A stretch of 64,000 nucleotides of DNA from Dimorphilus gyrociliatus (Eukaryota > Annelida > Polychaeta > Dinophilidae): assembly GCA_904063045.1 (NCBI GenBank), contig CAJFCJ010000007.1, positions 1 through 64,000 on the forward strand. The letters run 5' to 3'. Both the position numbers and the translations under genes were made by a program. Below are positions 48,138-59,800 of the stretch, piece after piece (the first letter of the stretch is position 1; each line of letters begins with the position of its first letter). The notes under the pieces are model-generated. The model was not told where the DNA came from and ran no database searches. It saw only the letters and a program-made list of their open reading frames with translations.

Positions 48138-49482
48138 ATGTCATTTATTTTAGCTATGTTTTCGAGAGGAAGGAAAATTCCTAGAGTTGAAAAGAAAAAA
48201 AATACTAAATTTACGAGGAAAAGTCACAGCGAAGATGATTATTCAAATTTACCAGAGACTTATACAAGTCTCAATTCTACCTGGAAAACAATAGATAATA
48301 TGAAAGAATTTATCGGACTTCCTATGCAATGTCTTTTGCCTTATCAGGTACAGTCAAATTACTGAAGAATAATGATGTCATCAAATTTATTTAATTAAAT
48401 TAACATTATTTCATCTATTACAGATAAGACAACCCGTGAAGAGAGCCGAAAGTAAAGACGTACGCACCTTAAAGACAAACTTTAAAAGTAATTCAACAGA
48501 GAGTGAATTGTATAGTGAGGGAAAAATAAGTACAATATATATCAAAAAAGTTAACGGTGGTTTGGGATTAAGTATAGTTGCCGCACGAGCCAAGGTACGA
48601 GTAAACCTTATTGTTTATACTGTATCAATATATAAAAAATTAATATTCTACTAAATGCATTAATAGTAAATAATTTATATCATATTGGTTGAGTACTTGA
48701 AGAGTTGTTTACTGGAAAGCAGTAAACACAAAATAAAAAGACTAACTTAAATGAAAGCTATGAAAAGCATCTAAGAAACACTCGCTACTTTCATCTTAAC
48801 ATCATCTTTAAATAAAAGCCATTTAAAAAAATCCAAAAACATTTTTCCTCTTCTTTCAAAATAATTAAACATGTAAATATTTTTGCTTATTTATTCGTAG
48901 GGAAGCAGTCAGTCCAACAGCGGTATATTTGTTAAAATGGTCCTAAAAAATGGAGCCGCCTACTTTGACGGAAGGCTAAAAGAAGGCGACCAATTACTTG
49001 AGGTCAATTGGCAAACTTTATTAGGAGTTAGAGAGGAAACTGCTGCTCATTTATTAAAGCAAAGTGGACCAGTTGTAAGGCTTAAAGTTAAGAAAGGAGC
49101 GGCTTTTGAGGAAGGCGTCCTAAAAGTAAGAAACGGGTTTTCTTACGATAAAAAGAAAAATGAAAATGATCTGTTAAAGAATGTCAGAAGAAGATCTATT
49201 TCATTAGATATGCTCTTCGAACATGAAAAACAAGATTTAGTTGACGCATATAAAGATTTATGTAGGCAAGCATCAAAAGTGCTCTATAACGACGGTCCAA
49301 AATCGTTTAAAAATGCTGAATTAAACTTGTTAAAGAAGCAAAATTGTATAAACTTGAGAAAAAATTTCGAAATTTCTCGCAATGGATCTTGGGACAGTGA
49401 AAGATTTGAAAGAGAGAGAAGAAAGCGAAACCCTCTTCCCTCGAAACAATATTCTTTTCCTGGCAGTAAATCCTCAACGTAA
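48138..49482 (+). CDS. Small PDZ-domain protein related to the afadin/canoe PDZ
   Basis: Three exons, 48138-48347, 48424-48594 and 48901-49482, all phase 0, give 320 residues. Residues 1-110 are basic and Ser-rich with no known domain. The PDZ domain spans about 111-200: GGLGLSIVAAR is the carboxylate-binding loop, followed by GIFVKMVLKNGAA, DGRLKEGDQLLEVN and AAHLLKQSGPVVRLKVKKGA. These match the PDZ of afadin better than other PDZ classes I know. The C-terminal 120 residues are charged, with a helical stretch and an Arg-rich tail. Afadin's RA, FHA and DIL domains are absent. It probably binds C-termini of membrane proteins at junctions or the cortex. It is the only plus-strand gene here. 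Confidence 0.8.
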
Positions 49483-50713
49483 TTTCTTAATATACAACAC
49501 TATATCTATCTTTTGAATAATCAAAACAGAGGATAAAGGAATTAAATAGGTTACGGAAGGAGAAAATTCCTTTAGTCAGTATAAAACTGTATATTAAACA
49601 TAAAATAACAAGTCGATTAGCTTACAAGATTGAGTAATGCCTTACGTTATGACGAATGCAAAAGAAGAGGAAAACGAGAGTGTTTTATCTTTATGTGACT
49701 TTATATATATGTATATTATTTATTAATTTATATATCACGATAAAAATATAGCGAAATATAATTTGGAAAATATAACTATACGTAATAATTAATGTTAAAC
49801 TACATACAGGATATTCATTACTTATCAGTGAAGTAATACGTAATATGAAAAACGTAATTAGTAGAGTGGTTTTATTATTTCTAATATCTAGACAAGTGTC
49901 TCTATGGATATTTTATTTACACATTAACTACAAAAAGAAAACCGAGCATATACTGTACATACAGTATTTGTATACTACAATACTTTTGGATTTTTTGAAC
50001 ATTTATCGTCTGCTTTACAGAAATATTCATATACATATTTCATTTGTCTAATAGAATTGATATAAATAGAAAAAGATGAATAGATTCCTGAGAGTTGGAA
50101 AGTGGATAGAAATGAATAAATAAGTAAAGATAATAAACTAGTCATGATAGTTTGAATTTTGCATTAGATTACTAAATAACATAACATTTTGTTCTAAAAA
50201 ATTATAGTCATTTTGATAACTCGTCCGTTCTCAGTTAAGGGACTTCATATAGGGAATAATCAACATCATTACATTTCCTTATACTGTCAATTATATGATT
50301 TTCAACACGTGTTTTATTTTATTAACAAATCTCAAAAAAAGTAGACTTAACAAGAGATTAATAGAATATTTATAATAAAGGAAATAAGAGAAAAGACAAT
50401 ACTTAATAAGTGCTTTAGGTATATACATACTATATATACTGTATACTGTATATATATAGTATTTTTATTTAACAACAATACGATCGTTTAGTAGTGTTGA
50501 ATATATAGATTATAGTCATCTCTTATTTATTTAAATCACGCCTACTTATATTATTTTCTTGTCTCCTTTTCCCTTTTAAGTTTATACTTCTGTGTTTATA
50601 CTTTCACCGAAAGCTTCTATCTACTGAAGTATAGATAAAAACTAGGGATTTCCAAAAATAACTTTACTAATAGGTTATACTACAAGACGGTGGTAAAATA
50701 CTCACGTGTACAT
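49483..50713. other. Intergenic region between the PDZ and LIM genes
   Basis: Convergent 3' ends. AT-rich, with ATAC(A/T)GTAT motifs at about 49949-49967 and 50433-50455. No gene recognised. Confidence 0.5.
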
Positions 50714-52159
50714 TTACTGACTATCATTATTATTATTGTAAAAAATTTGTTGTGTAGTAACCCTTGCGCTAGATGGCGCCCTTCCTTTTACTGTACACGC
50801 AGCACCGCTCCCAATATAGCCATACACTCTTGGACCATATTTACGATCATAACACTTTACGCAGAACAAACTATCATCGTGCTCGTTCGATTTTCCAGGT
50901 TCTAACAAACGATTGCAATCAGCTGGAGAGTAATAAATAAAAATATTTTATTATTGAAATAAATTCTTGCTTCTGTTTACTTTTAATTCAATAAATAAAT
51001 AAATAATATCTGACCACATTTGTAACACATTCTATGCCAGTTTCTGTTTCCAGCTTGAAGCATTTCAGCGTGAAATACAGGTTTTCCACACGCTGAACAA
51101 TCACTAAAATCAATAGTAGATCTGGGAGGAATCTTGGCTGCAATTACAAGTGATAATCATAATATAAATACTGTATATATACTGTATATATATATATATA
51201 TATATTGATATTTCTAATAAATTGCTTGAAAACTGCAAATATAGTAATTTTTCTTTACCTGTACTCATGCTGCTTAGGCTAGAAAAAGCAACTGAATTAT
51301 GAGAAGTGTAGGTTTCCGTCTCTGTCCTATTTTTCGAAGAGATCGTAACAATCTTTGGATCATAGGTTGCTGATCCTTTAAAAGCGTGTAATCTAAAAGA
51401 ATGTTGTCTAATCAGAGAATGGCAAGAGGAACAGAAGATGTCTCTTTCAAATTCATTAAACGTGGAAGACGTTAAAACTTTATCGCAGGCAGCTGTTTAA
51501 TAATAAAAAGGCATATATTTTCCATAATTTAAAATACATTACCAAACTTTAGCTTAAACAGTTTATCTCATTTAATAGAATAAAAATAAATAAGAAAAAA
51601 AAATAACCATTCTACCATTGCCTTTGCTGTAGAAAACCGATTACAAACGATTTTATGAAAAATCCTAGCTATCTTGCAGGTGTATTCTCTCGTTGCTATA
51701 GTAACTAAATATTATGAATTATTAGATCTGTCTATCTAGAATGCATAATGTGCTCTAAGCAGATATCCTTGTTTAAACACCATTAATAAATTGATAATTA
51801 ATCGACTATCTTTCAAAGTTGGACAAAATCTTCATTCAATATATAGTACGTATAATTTTTATAACCATCAAGCAACATACACTAATCTTTAGTAATATTC
51901 AAATATACTTAGGATATTGTTTCACAGTTAACATCCGCGATTAAATTTGATTTTTTTTATTTTTAGATCGCATCTACTTCCATCATTACTAAATTTAAAT
52001 TCGTTGTATATTGTATATATACTGTATTATATATACAGTATATTAAACAATTCATGCTGTTTGACATAAAAAACGCTTTCAATCTTATTTATTAAATTTG
52101 ATTTGTATATACAAAAATTTACGGTTTAGATATATATATATATATTTACTGTGAGAAAT

Positions 52160-52192
<33 letters not shown>

Positions 52193-53774
52193 AGAGAGAG
52201 GGAGAGAGTACTCAACAATTCAATAAACTCATAAATATGCTCTTGAATAGAAACGTGTTACTCCTTATCATATAATATATATATATACTAACATTTTATA
52301 ATTATTCAACATTCAATATTTTGTATGTTATTTATATTATGACTTTTTACTGTATTACTATATATAACTTTATTAAAAGTTTGAAATATAATTCTACTAT
52401 ATGTTTATATTTTATCCATTCATTAAAAATTAAGTGATTTTTTGTGTAAATTAGGTAAGTGTTAAGTTAATTTGATTTTTCTTCGATTTACATTTAAATA
52501 TTAATTGCTTTTTCCTATTTTTTATAATGAATACCCTTGCTGTTCGCCATATTTCACTTAATTAAAATATTTCGCCTTTGTCGCCTTTCTTACTTTTTAG
52601 ATAGAAATATATTGTAATTATACTTATTTACTAACATATTAATACTTGGTAGAAAATTAAGAATATCCCACATAAGACAGATAGCAAACAGAACACTTTG
52701 ACTTTTTAAATCTATCTTTACCTAATAGATGGTACTACTGTTCTCTTAATGAGCCAATGTTTGGTATTAGTAAAGATTAAAAAATATATAACTACCATTT
52801 AGAAAAGTACTGTTTAGGCAAAATAGACTGAATTTAAATGTGCACTAAAACTTAACCAAATACTATTACCAGGTAATCACTAAACCTTAAATCTACATCT
52901 GACTTGATATTTTGAAAAACTACAATATATACAGTATATATAGATATAAACTGTCTCTCTCTTTTAAAAAAACCGCTAATTAACTTGGAAAGTAATTTAG
53001 ACAAAAGATAAAAAAACCAGGGAATTTGAAGTAAATAATACAAAATTTCAATACAAAACACAGGAAAAATAGATTTATACATTAATTTCCTGAATTTCTA
53101 AAGAGAGATAGACAGATAGATAGACAAAGAGTAAGAATAGTAAAACTCTAAAAAGAAAAAAGATTTGCCCAGTAAAAAGAAATATTTGCAAAATATAAAA
53201 AGAAAGATTTTAGATAATGTTAAACATTTTATTACACACAAAAAATAGTATAAAAAAGGTAATACCGCAGGTAAAACACTTTGGATGCCAAATCTTTCCT
53301 GCAGCCTTTTTCTGTTCATTAAAGTAAACGGTACCATTGCACCTGGCGCATGACAGGGCGCCGTTCCTAACAATACGATCCACCTTTTTCGATACTGGAT
53401 CACAGACGTAGGAAAAACCTTTAAATGATAAAAAAAAGAGAAAAAAGCAATTATATTTATAAATATAAGATACAAAATATAAATACTTGAAAAAGCTTCT
53501 ATTTACAAGATTTTAGTTTAATAGTTTTTTATCAATTAGTATTGCCAATACATTCAACAAAAATTATAATTTCTTTGCTGCTGTAGGCTTGGTTAAACTG
53601 TAATTAGTACAGTGCTGAAAAAATTTTTTTTTCAGACATATGGACTGGCAATCAATACTATTTTAACTGTTTATTCCACAAACGTTCGTTGAACGGCGTA
53701 TAATATAGTCCTATAGAACAGCTGACACTTTTTTTTTCAAAATATATACCACAATATTCACATACATGCATCAT
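50714..53774 (-). CDS. Two-LIM-domain protein, CRP / muscle LIM-like
   Basis: Exons 53266-53418, 51259-51492, 51015-51137 and 50714-50922 join in frame. LIM1 begins CARC and continues HPKCFTCAAC to CSSCH; LIM2 begins CSACG and continues HRMCYKCADC to CVKCYDRKYGPRVYGYIGSG. The last motif is the signature that follows LIM domains in CRP/MLP proteins, which work in muscle Z-discs and actin bundles. The Gly-rich repeats and the KKYGPK nuclear signal after LIM1 are reduced or missing. A possible first exon at 53750-53774 (MMHVCEYC, phase 1) gives 247 residues in all, but it is short and uncertain; the true 5' end may be further upstream. Confidence 0.7.
51493..53265. other. Intron of the LIM gene
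   Basis: About 1.8 kb. Contains a (GA)n tract at 52159-52208 with a G run, and ATAC(A/T)GTAT motifs at 52015-52042 and 52925-52941. No exon seen. Confidence 0.5.
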
Positions 53775-55539
53775 TATGAGAAGGTATAAAAAAAGTTATA
53801 TATATAGAGTATACTGTTTTGTATACTATAGTTTTTATATGCTTAATATTCATACATATATGCAGTATATACAGTATATATATATATATATATATATATA
53901 TTACCTATTTAACTCGCTACCTTAGCTGTTTATAATAGTAGAAAATGGCATGCTTTTTTTATACCTTTTTGTCCAAATGATAAGATTCCCATTTGATGCA
54001 AATTTTTACAGAAGCTATAGATTATTTACGGCAATTTTTGTATGATTTGCACTGCTAAAGTTGATTGAAAAATGACTAACTGAATCCCTTCTTCTTGTTA
54101 TTATATATATATGTATTTATAATTTCCATTTAAAGCAAACAGCGCTAATTTTGTTAAAATCAATTAAAGATTGAAAAAGAATCAATAAAATTAGGAAAAA
54201 GCGTTTTAAAAATCTATATTTCAGTAATTTTTGACTAAAAAATACCAACCGAAAAGGCGTTGTATGGTTTAGATGCTAAATGTAAGCTTATATTGCAGGT
54301 CGATATTGTTCTATTGGCGCATTGATCGATTTAGAAAACGTGACTCGACCCGTTTTTGAATGATGATAGTTAGGTTTAAAAGCGATAGATGGAGTATTAA
54401 TTATTGTATTGAAACTTTTTATTTTAATTAAATATTGACTTTTTTTTAAAAATAATGATTCCAAAAATTTCTCTTTTTAACGAATTTACCGAACAATTCG
54501 GTCTTTTTTTGTATTTATTTTTAAATATTTAACATTCTTACTTCACAATAAAATAAAACAGATTCTCTTAAAACTATAAATTTAACATGTATTAATCTAT
54601 TATTAGATTCAATCTATCGATTCGCTATAGAACAAAAGAAAATAGAGGAAATATATACAAATAGACAATTGATAACTTTTATCTTGAATGCTTGAATATA
54701 GTAGTATTCACTATATTTAGACTCTTGAATGAATTTTCATTGGAGAGAAATATTTAGAAATATAGATTAAAAAATGGAATAAGAATCTTTTAGCATGTAT
54801 TTTAAAGATGAAATATAAACAATTATTCATATTACTCAATGCTAAAATAAAGTATAGAATTTATATTAGTTTGGCTAAAATTAATGGTTTTATTGGCATT
54901 AAATTCGGATAAAAGGTGTGTGCATTTCCTTATAGTAAAAATACTTTAAATATATAGTTATTTCTCATTGATTTTGTTCAAGACTTAAGCTCTTTATTTG
55001 ATTTTATTGGAGAGAGTAATAACTTAAAAAATAAGAAAAAATTAATAAATGAACCATATGTTTAATACTAAACTGAATCATAATTTATCTTTTAAGAACC
55101 TAAACATTACATTGTGAAATGTAACATTTTTTTGTCTATATAAACTTTACATTAAGTCTTCTTTATCAATCGGATTTCTGTTTATTCTTTATTTAATTGC
55201 AAATTAAAGAATATTAGCTAAAATCCTGTTATATATGCTTTGGAGGTGAAGGTGAAGGTGATAGAAGAGGGGAATAAGAGTAAAAAAATGTAGGGTAGAC
55301 TATACACATATATACATACAGTATATTCAAAGAAATCTTTTTGTTTAATATTATTAAAGTCAACAGCTGACCTTGATGTTTTTATTCATCAATAAGATTT
55401 TTCATGCTTTTACTTGATATACAGAAACAAAAATTAATTTGAATTATTTAACATTCCGCTTTAAAAATCTATTTACTTATCTGAACCTTATCTTATTTAA
55501 ATACTGTTCATTTTCATTCTAAAATATATAAATATCAAA
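53775..55539. other. Intergenic region between the LIM gene and GPCR 5
   Basis: AT-rich with a TA repeat and ATACAGTAT near 53862-53900 and again near 55313-55328. No convincing coding sequence; an unseen 5' exon of the LIM gene could lie here. Confidence 0.4.
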
Positions 55540-56496
55540 TTAATTTTTAACGTCTGCTACTCTTACCGATTTTAGGCAGATTCTCCTACAAAAATTTTCT
55601 ATATTCTTTCGAAATTTCTCTTGAAATATTAAATATACAAAACAATTCGACGAATTATTGATATATACAGAATATTTTAATATTAAATGCTTATTATTTC
55701 CAATTAATGATCCCCATAGTGGTATATAACATATAATAAAAATAATTGTTACTCCGAAAAGCATCATTGCTGATCTTAATTGTAATCTTGCTGAAGAATT
55801 TCCATTTTCATCGTTGTTAAATTGTTTTGTTCTTTTTATAATAATAAGAAAAATTGATGAATAAAAACAAATGACTACGAACATAATTGTACAAAAAAAA
55901 CACATAAGCAAATATTGCGTTAATAATCGTTGCCGTGTAGTGGGAGAAAAACACCTATAAATCAACACACCTTCATCTTCTATCCAACCGAAATTGAATT
56001 GATTGGCAGATACTGCACCACTTATTATACTAATTGTAAGATTTCCAATATTGATCAAATAGGCATGCTTCAATTTGAGAAGAAGAGGTTTTTTAACGGC
56101 AAACCATCTTTCCATTGCAATAGATGCAAAAGTCAAACATGAATAAGTTGTTGTCATATAAGTAAAACACATTGCAATTTTACAAAATACTGCATTATGA
56201 ATTATATCAATTTCCTTACATGTAGACAATGGTATTGTAAATATACAAGCTAATATATCAGCCAAAGCTAAAATCTTGATAAAAAAATTGGCAAGTGTTG
56301 TCATCTTACTTTTAAAGGGATAGAACAAAAGTATTATAAGATTTGTTGGTATGCCAATCAGAACTAATACGGCCATAAATGTAATAAAAGGAATATGCTG
56401 AGTTAATTCAAATACAGTCTGACTTGTATTTGAATATACCATATCCGGAAGGGTGGATTTACGGTGTAAATAACTGCTAACTGTGCTAGTGTACAT
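55540..56496 (-). CDS. Class A GPCR, intronless paralogue 5
   Basis: A 318-residue single-exon receptor of the same family as the four at 38-46 kb, but separated from them by the PDZ and LIM genes. It has a longer N-terminus with an NTS glycosylation site, GIPTN in TM1, LALAD in TM2, MERWFAVKKP after TM3, FIICYIP in TM6 and NNSSNCFVYLIFQ in TM7. RLQLRSAMMLFGVT precedes TM6. Position and divergence suggest an older duplication. The ligand is unknown. Confidence 0.85.
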   Translation of the reverse strand: MYTSTVSSYLHRKSTLPDMVYSNTSQTVFELTQHIPFITFMAVLVLIGIPTNLIILLFYPFKSKMTTLANFFIKILALADILACIFTIPLSTCKEIDIIHNAVFCKIAMCFTYMTTTYSCLTFASIAMERWFAVKKPLLLKLKHAYLINIGNLTISIISGAVSANQFNFGWIEDEGVLIYRCFSPTTRQRLLTQYLLMCFFCTIMFVVICFYSSIFLIIIKRTKQFNNDENGNSSARLQLRSAMMLFGVTIIFIICYIPLWGSLIGNNKHLILKYSVYINNSSNCFVYLIFQEKFRKNIENFCRRICLKSVRVADVKN

Positions 56497-56887
56497 TTAT
56501 ATATGTTTATTAGTACCGTTTAGACCTATATATTAATTTTTCTTTAATTAATATTTCGCAAAAGTATGCTTCTCTAGGCATTTTTTGTATTATTCTTGCA
56601 CAAATTAATCATGTTATCCCTTTATTAGAAATATCTTCATTGTTGAACCGATATATTTTAATAAATTGTTACATGTGTAACAATCTCATAATTGTATGTT
56701 CGCTATTGTGTAAGATAATAATATCGTATATATGTAATACTAATAGTAAAAGATGGAATAAGAAAAATGTCGTTTTTTCTGGAAATTTTAATTTTATTCT
56801 AACATAAGTCAAAATAGAAATGAATAGTGTTTTAAAGGATGTGATTTAGCTATACCCTTTAAGATATTTACTTTTAATCATTAATTT

Positions 56888-59800
56888 TTAGAAATGCTCG
56901 TTTAAATCTAAAAATTTCATTGACTTTTTGAAATTTTTCTCGAAAAGACTAAAGGAAAATATTTCTTTTTCGTCAACGTTCGCTTGAACATTATCCCTAA
57001 ACCAATCATCTATTTCTGAGAAATTTTCATTTGTCCATTCTTCATTAGCTTTTAAAGCGTTTTCAATTTCTTCGTAAACAATTTCGTCTCCTCCTTCTGC
57101 TGGACGACGAGTCATTTGATCTCTAACCTGTAAATAATTGTAAAAATTAACTCAATCATTTCTTATTAAAGAAACTTCTTAATACCTTTTGTATGGTAAA
57201 AGGCGTATGACAGTTTCTGGCTACAGCTAGCAAAACTGTTGCTCTATTTCCTCTGGGGCTACAAAAACAACAAACAACAATTAAGTTTATATATAAAGTA
57301 TATATATATATATATATGTTAATATTAATAATAGTAATAGTTCTTTGAAAAATTATCTTACAAATCTTCAACCCATAGTTCATCTATTCTCTCAAGAGTT
57401 CTGTTTCGTCCCCTTGTAGATGCAGATAAAGCGACTAATCTAGTTACTCTTTCCAAATCGGAATAGTATAAATCTTCCGATTTAATTATTCTATCCAAGT
57501 ATCTATTACAGAAAGGGTAAAAAATTAGTCATAGATTGTTGGCGGTTATCATGTTGTTTTCATTAAACAAGTCCTTACTCGTCCAACATGTTAACCTGTG
57601 TTTGGTCAGATACACAAGCTTGTGCTGCAACTAGGTCGTTAATTTCGTTATAGTTTAACTCATTAGTTTTTTTCTGTTGTTCTTCGAAAAAGAAGAAATT
57701 TTCTCTAATTTTATCTCCAGAAGATAGAGAAGTACAATAAGCAGTATATCGTTGGTTTGGAGCAATTCTATGGAATAGTTGATAGTTTAAGGTTATAATG
57801 AAAAAGTGAAAAGTTTAATTTTTACCTGTTTTCTTTTTGTTCTCTATAGATATTTACCAATTCATTAGCTTTATTAATACAATCTGAATTACCGAAAGAA
57901 CAAGCAGCAGAACTAACTATTTCTCTTGAAAAAGCTGTGAAATCATCTTCGTTTGGTTTGGGTTCAAATGTAAATTGATTGAACATTGTATCAACAATAG
58001 ATCTTGTATATTTTCCAATTTCTGCACTATCAAAGTCTGTAAATCTCTCATAGAGTCTACTTAAGCCGTTGATGGCCGAAACCCATGTCCCAGCAGTGTT
58101 CTCTTGCTTCAAGAATGTAGTGAAACTCAATGCCTCCACTTCTTTTCTGTATTTATTGCTTGTAAATGAAAAGGCATCGTCAAGAAGTTGAGCCCTGTAA
58201 ATACGGTCAACGGCATTGACGTCGCTTTTAAGTTTGTTTATCAATGCTGTCTCATCCTCGCTACCGTATTTAATTCTATAGTATCCGGTTGACAAAGAAT
58301 TCAAAGCAAACCAACTACCAAGACTTGATGGTGATGTATATTCATCCTCTTTTGTTCTAACCATGTGAACAGTTGTAAGGTTTCCTGCACCTGATGCATC
58401 ATTTGCAAGAGTGATGGGAATGTTCCATGTGTATGACGGAACAGGAAGATCTGGTTGCAAGTATCTCTGTTGATCGAATTTAAGAACATTTCCAGATCGG
58501 GTAACATTCAAAATTGGAATTCCACGCTGCAAAACCCACGAATCCATAATTTCTTTAACAGGGAATACTTCTCCATTTGGAAGAGTAACTCCATCTTCTT
58601 CAACAACAGTTTGAAAGGAATTCCACAAATTATCAGTAATTGCACTCTTGTAAGCGAAATCAGCAAGGTATTTCTGTTGATAAAAACGATATGATTAATG
58701 ATAAAATCATTTCATAATTTAAAACATAATCAATGATTTTCAATAAATTAAAAATAAAAAAATTCAGCCAGCTCTGCCCCGAGTGAGGATCGAACTCACG
58801 ACCTTGAGATTATGAGACTCACGCGCTGCCTACTGCGCCATCGAGGCTGGCTTGAAATTGTTTAAAAAGCAAATTTTTGCAATATCCGAAATGGAAAAGT
58901 AAAAATAAATCAAATATTTACAAGACACAATGCAAGCAAAGAACTTTTGTTTGCTAAGGAAAAGTAAAAAGTAAAAATACAAAAAAAGTTTAGCCAGCTC
59001 TGCCCCGAGTGAGGATCGAACTCACGACCTTGAGATTATGAGACTCACGCGCTGCCTACTGCGCCATCGAGGCTGGCCTTGTGAAATTGTTTCATAGAAT
59101 TCATTTTATTAACTGGCAAAAATTTTCATTTTTAGAAAACAAAATTAAAATAATTAAATGAACTAGAAAGGTAAATCAAACAATTTATAAAGAAAAATAA
59201 AAAAAGTTAGCCAGCTCTGCCCCGAGTGAGGATCGAACTCACGACCTTGAGATTATGAGACTCACGCGCTGCCTACTGCGCCATCGAGGCTGGCTTAAAA
59301 TTGATTGTTTAAAGAACAATTTTTTCGAAATTTCGGAAATGGAAAAGTATAAAATATAACGATTATATAAGCTTTAAAGAAAAAATTCGTTCATTAGAGA
59401 AAAAGCTATTGTTATCTAAAAAAAAAACAAAAATAAAAAATATAGCCAGCTCTGCCCCGAGTGAGGATCGAACTCACGACCTTGAGATTATGAGACTCAC
59501 GCGCTGCCTACTGCGCCATCGAGGCTGGCTTGAAGATCCATTAGTTATTTAGGGATTTTTGATAAATTTCATCAATACCTAATTAAAAAGGTACATTGAA
59601 ACTAACATAATTAATGCCCAGAAAAAACATTAGAAGGTAGTTATATAATAACTTGATGTTTATACTAAAGAAAAAGAAAAATAAAAAAATTTAGCCAGCT
59701 CTGCCCCGAGTGAGGATCGAACTCACGACCTTGAGATTATGAGACTCACGCGCTGCCTACTGCGCCATCGAGGCTGGCTGATTTTTAGTAGTAAAATAAC

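Noticed and set aside
52852-53475. Minus-strand open frames of 76 and 125 codons around the LIM exon
   Set aside because: Low-complexity Phe/Tyr/Ile-rich sequence from AT-rich DNA; the larger one is a different frame of the true LIM exon.
58775-59774. tRNA copies as members of a tRNA-derived SINE family
   Set aside because: All five keep perfect cloverleaves with no attached body, A-tail or target-site duplication, and each ends in a terminator. They are real tRNA genes.
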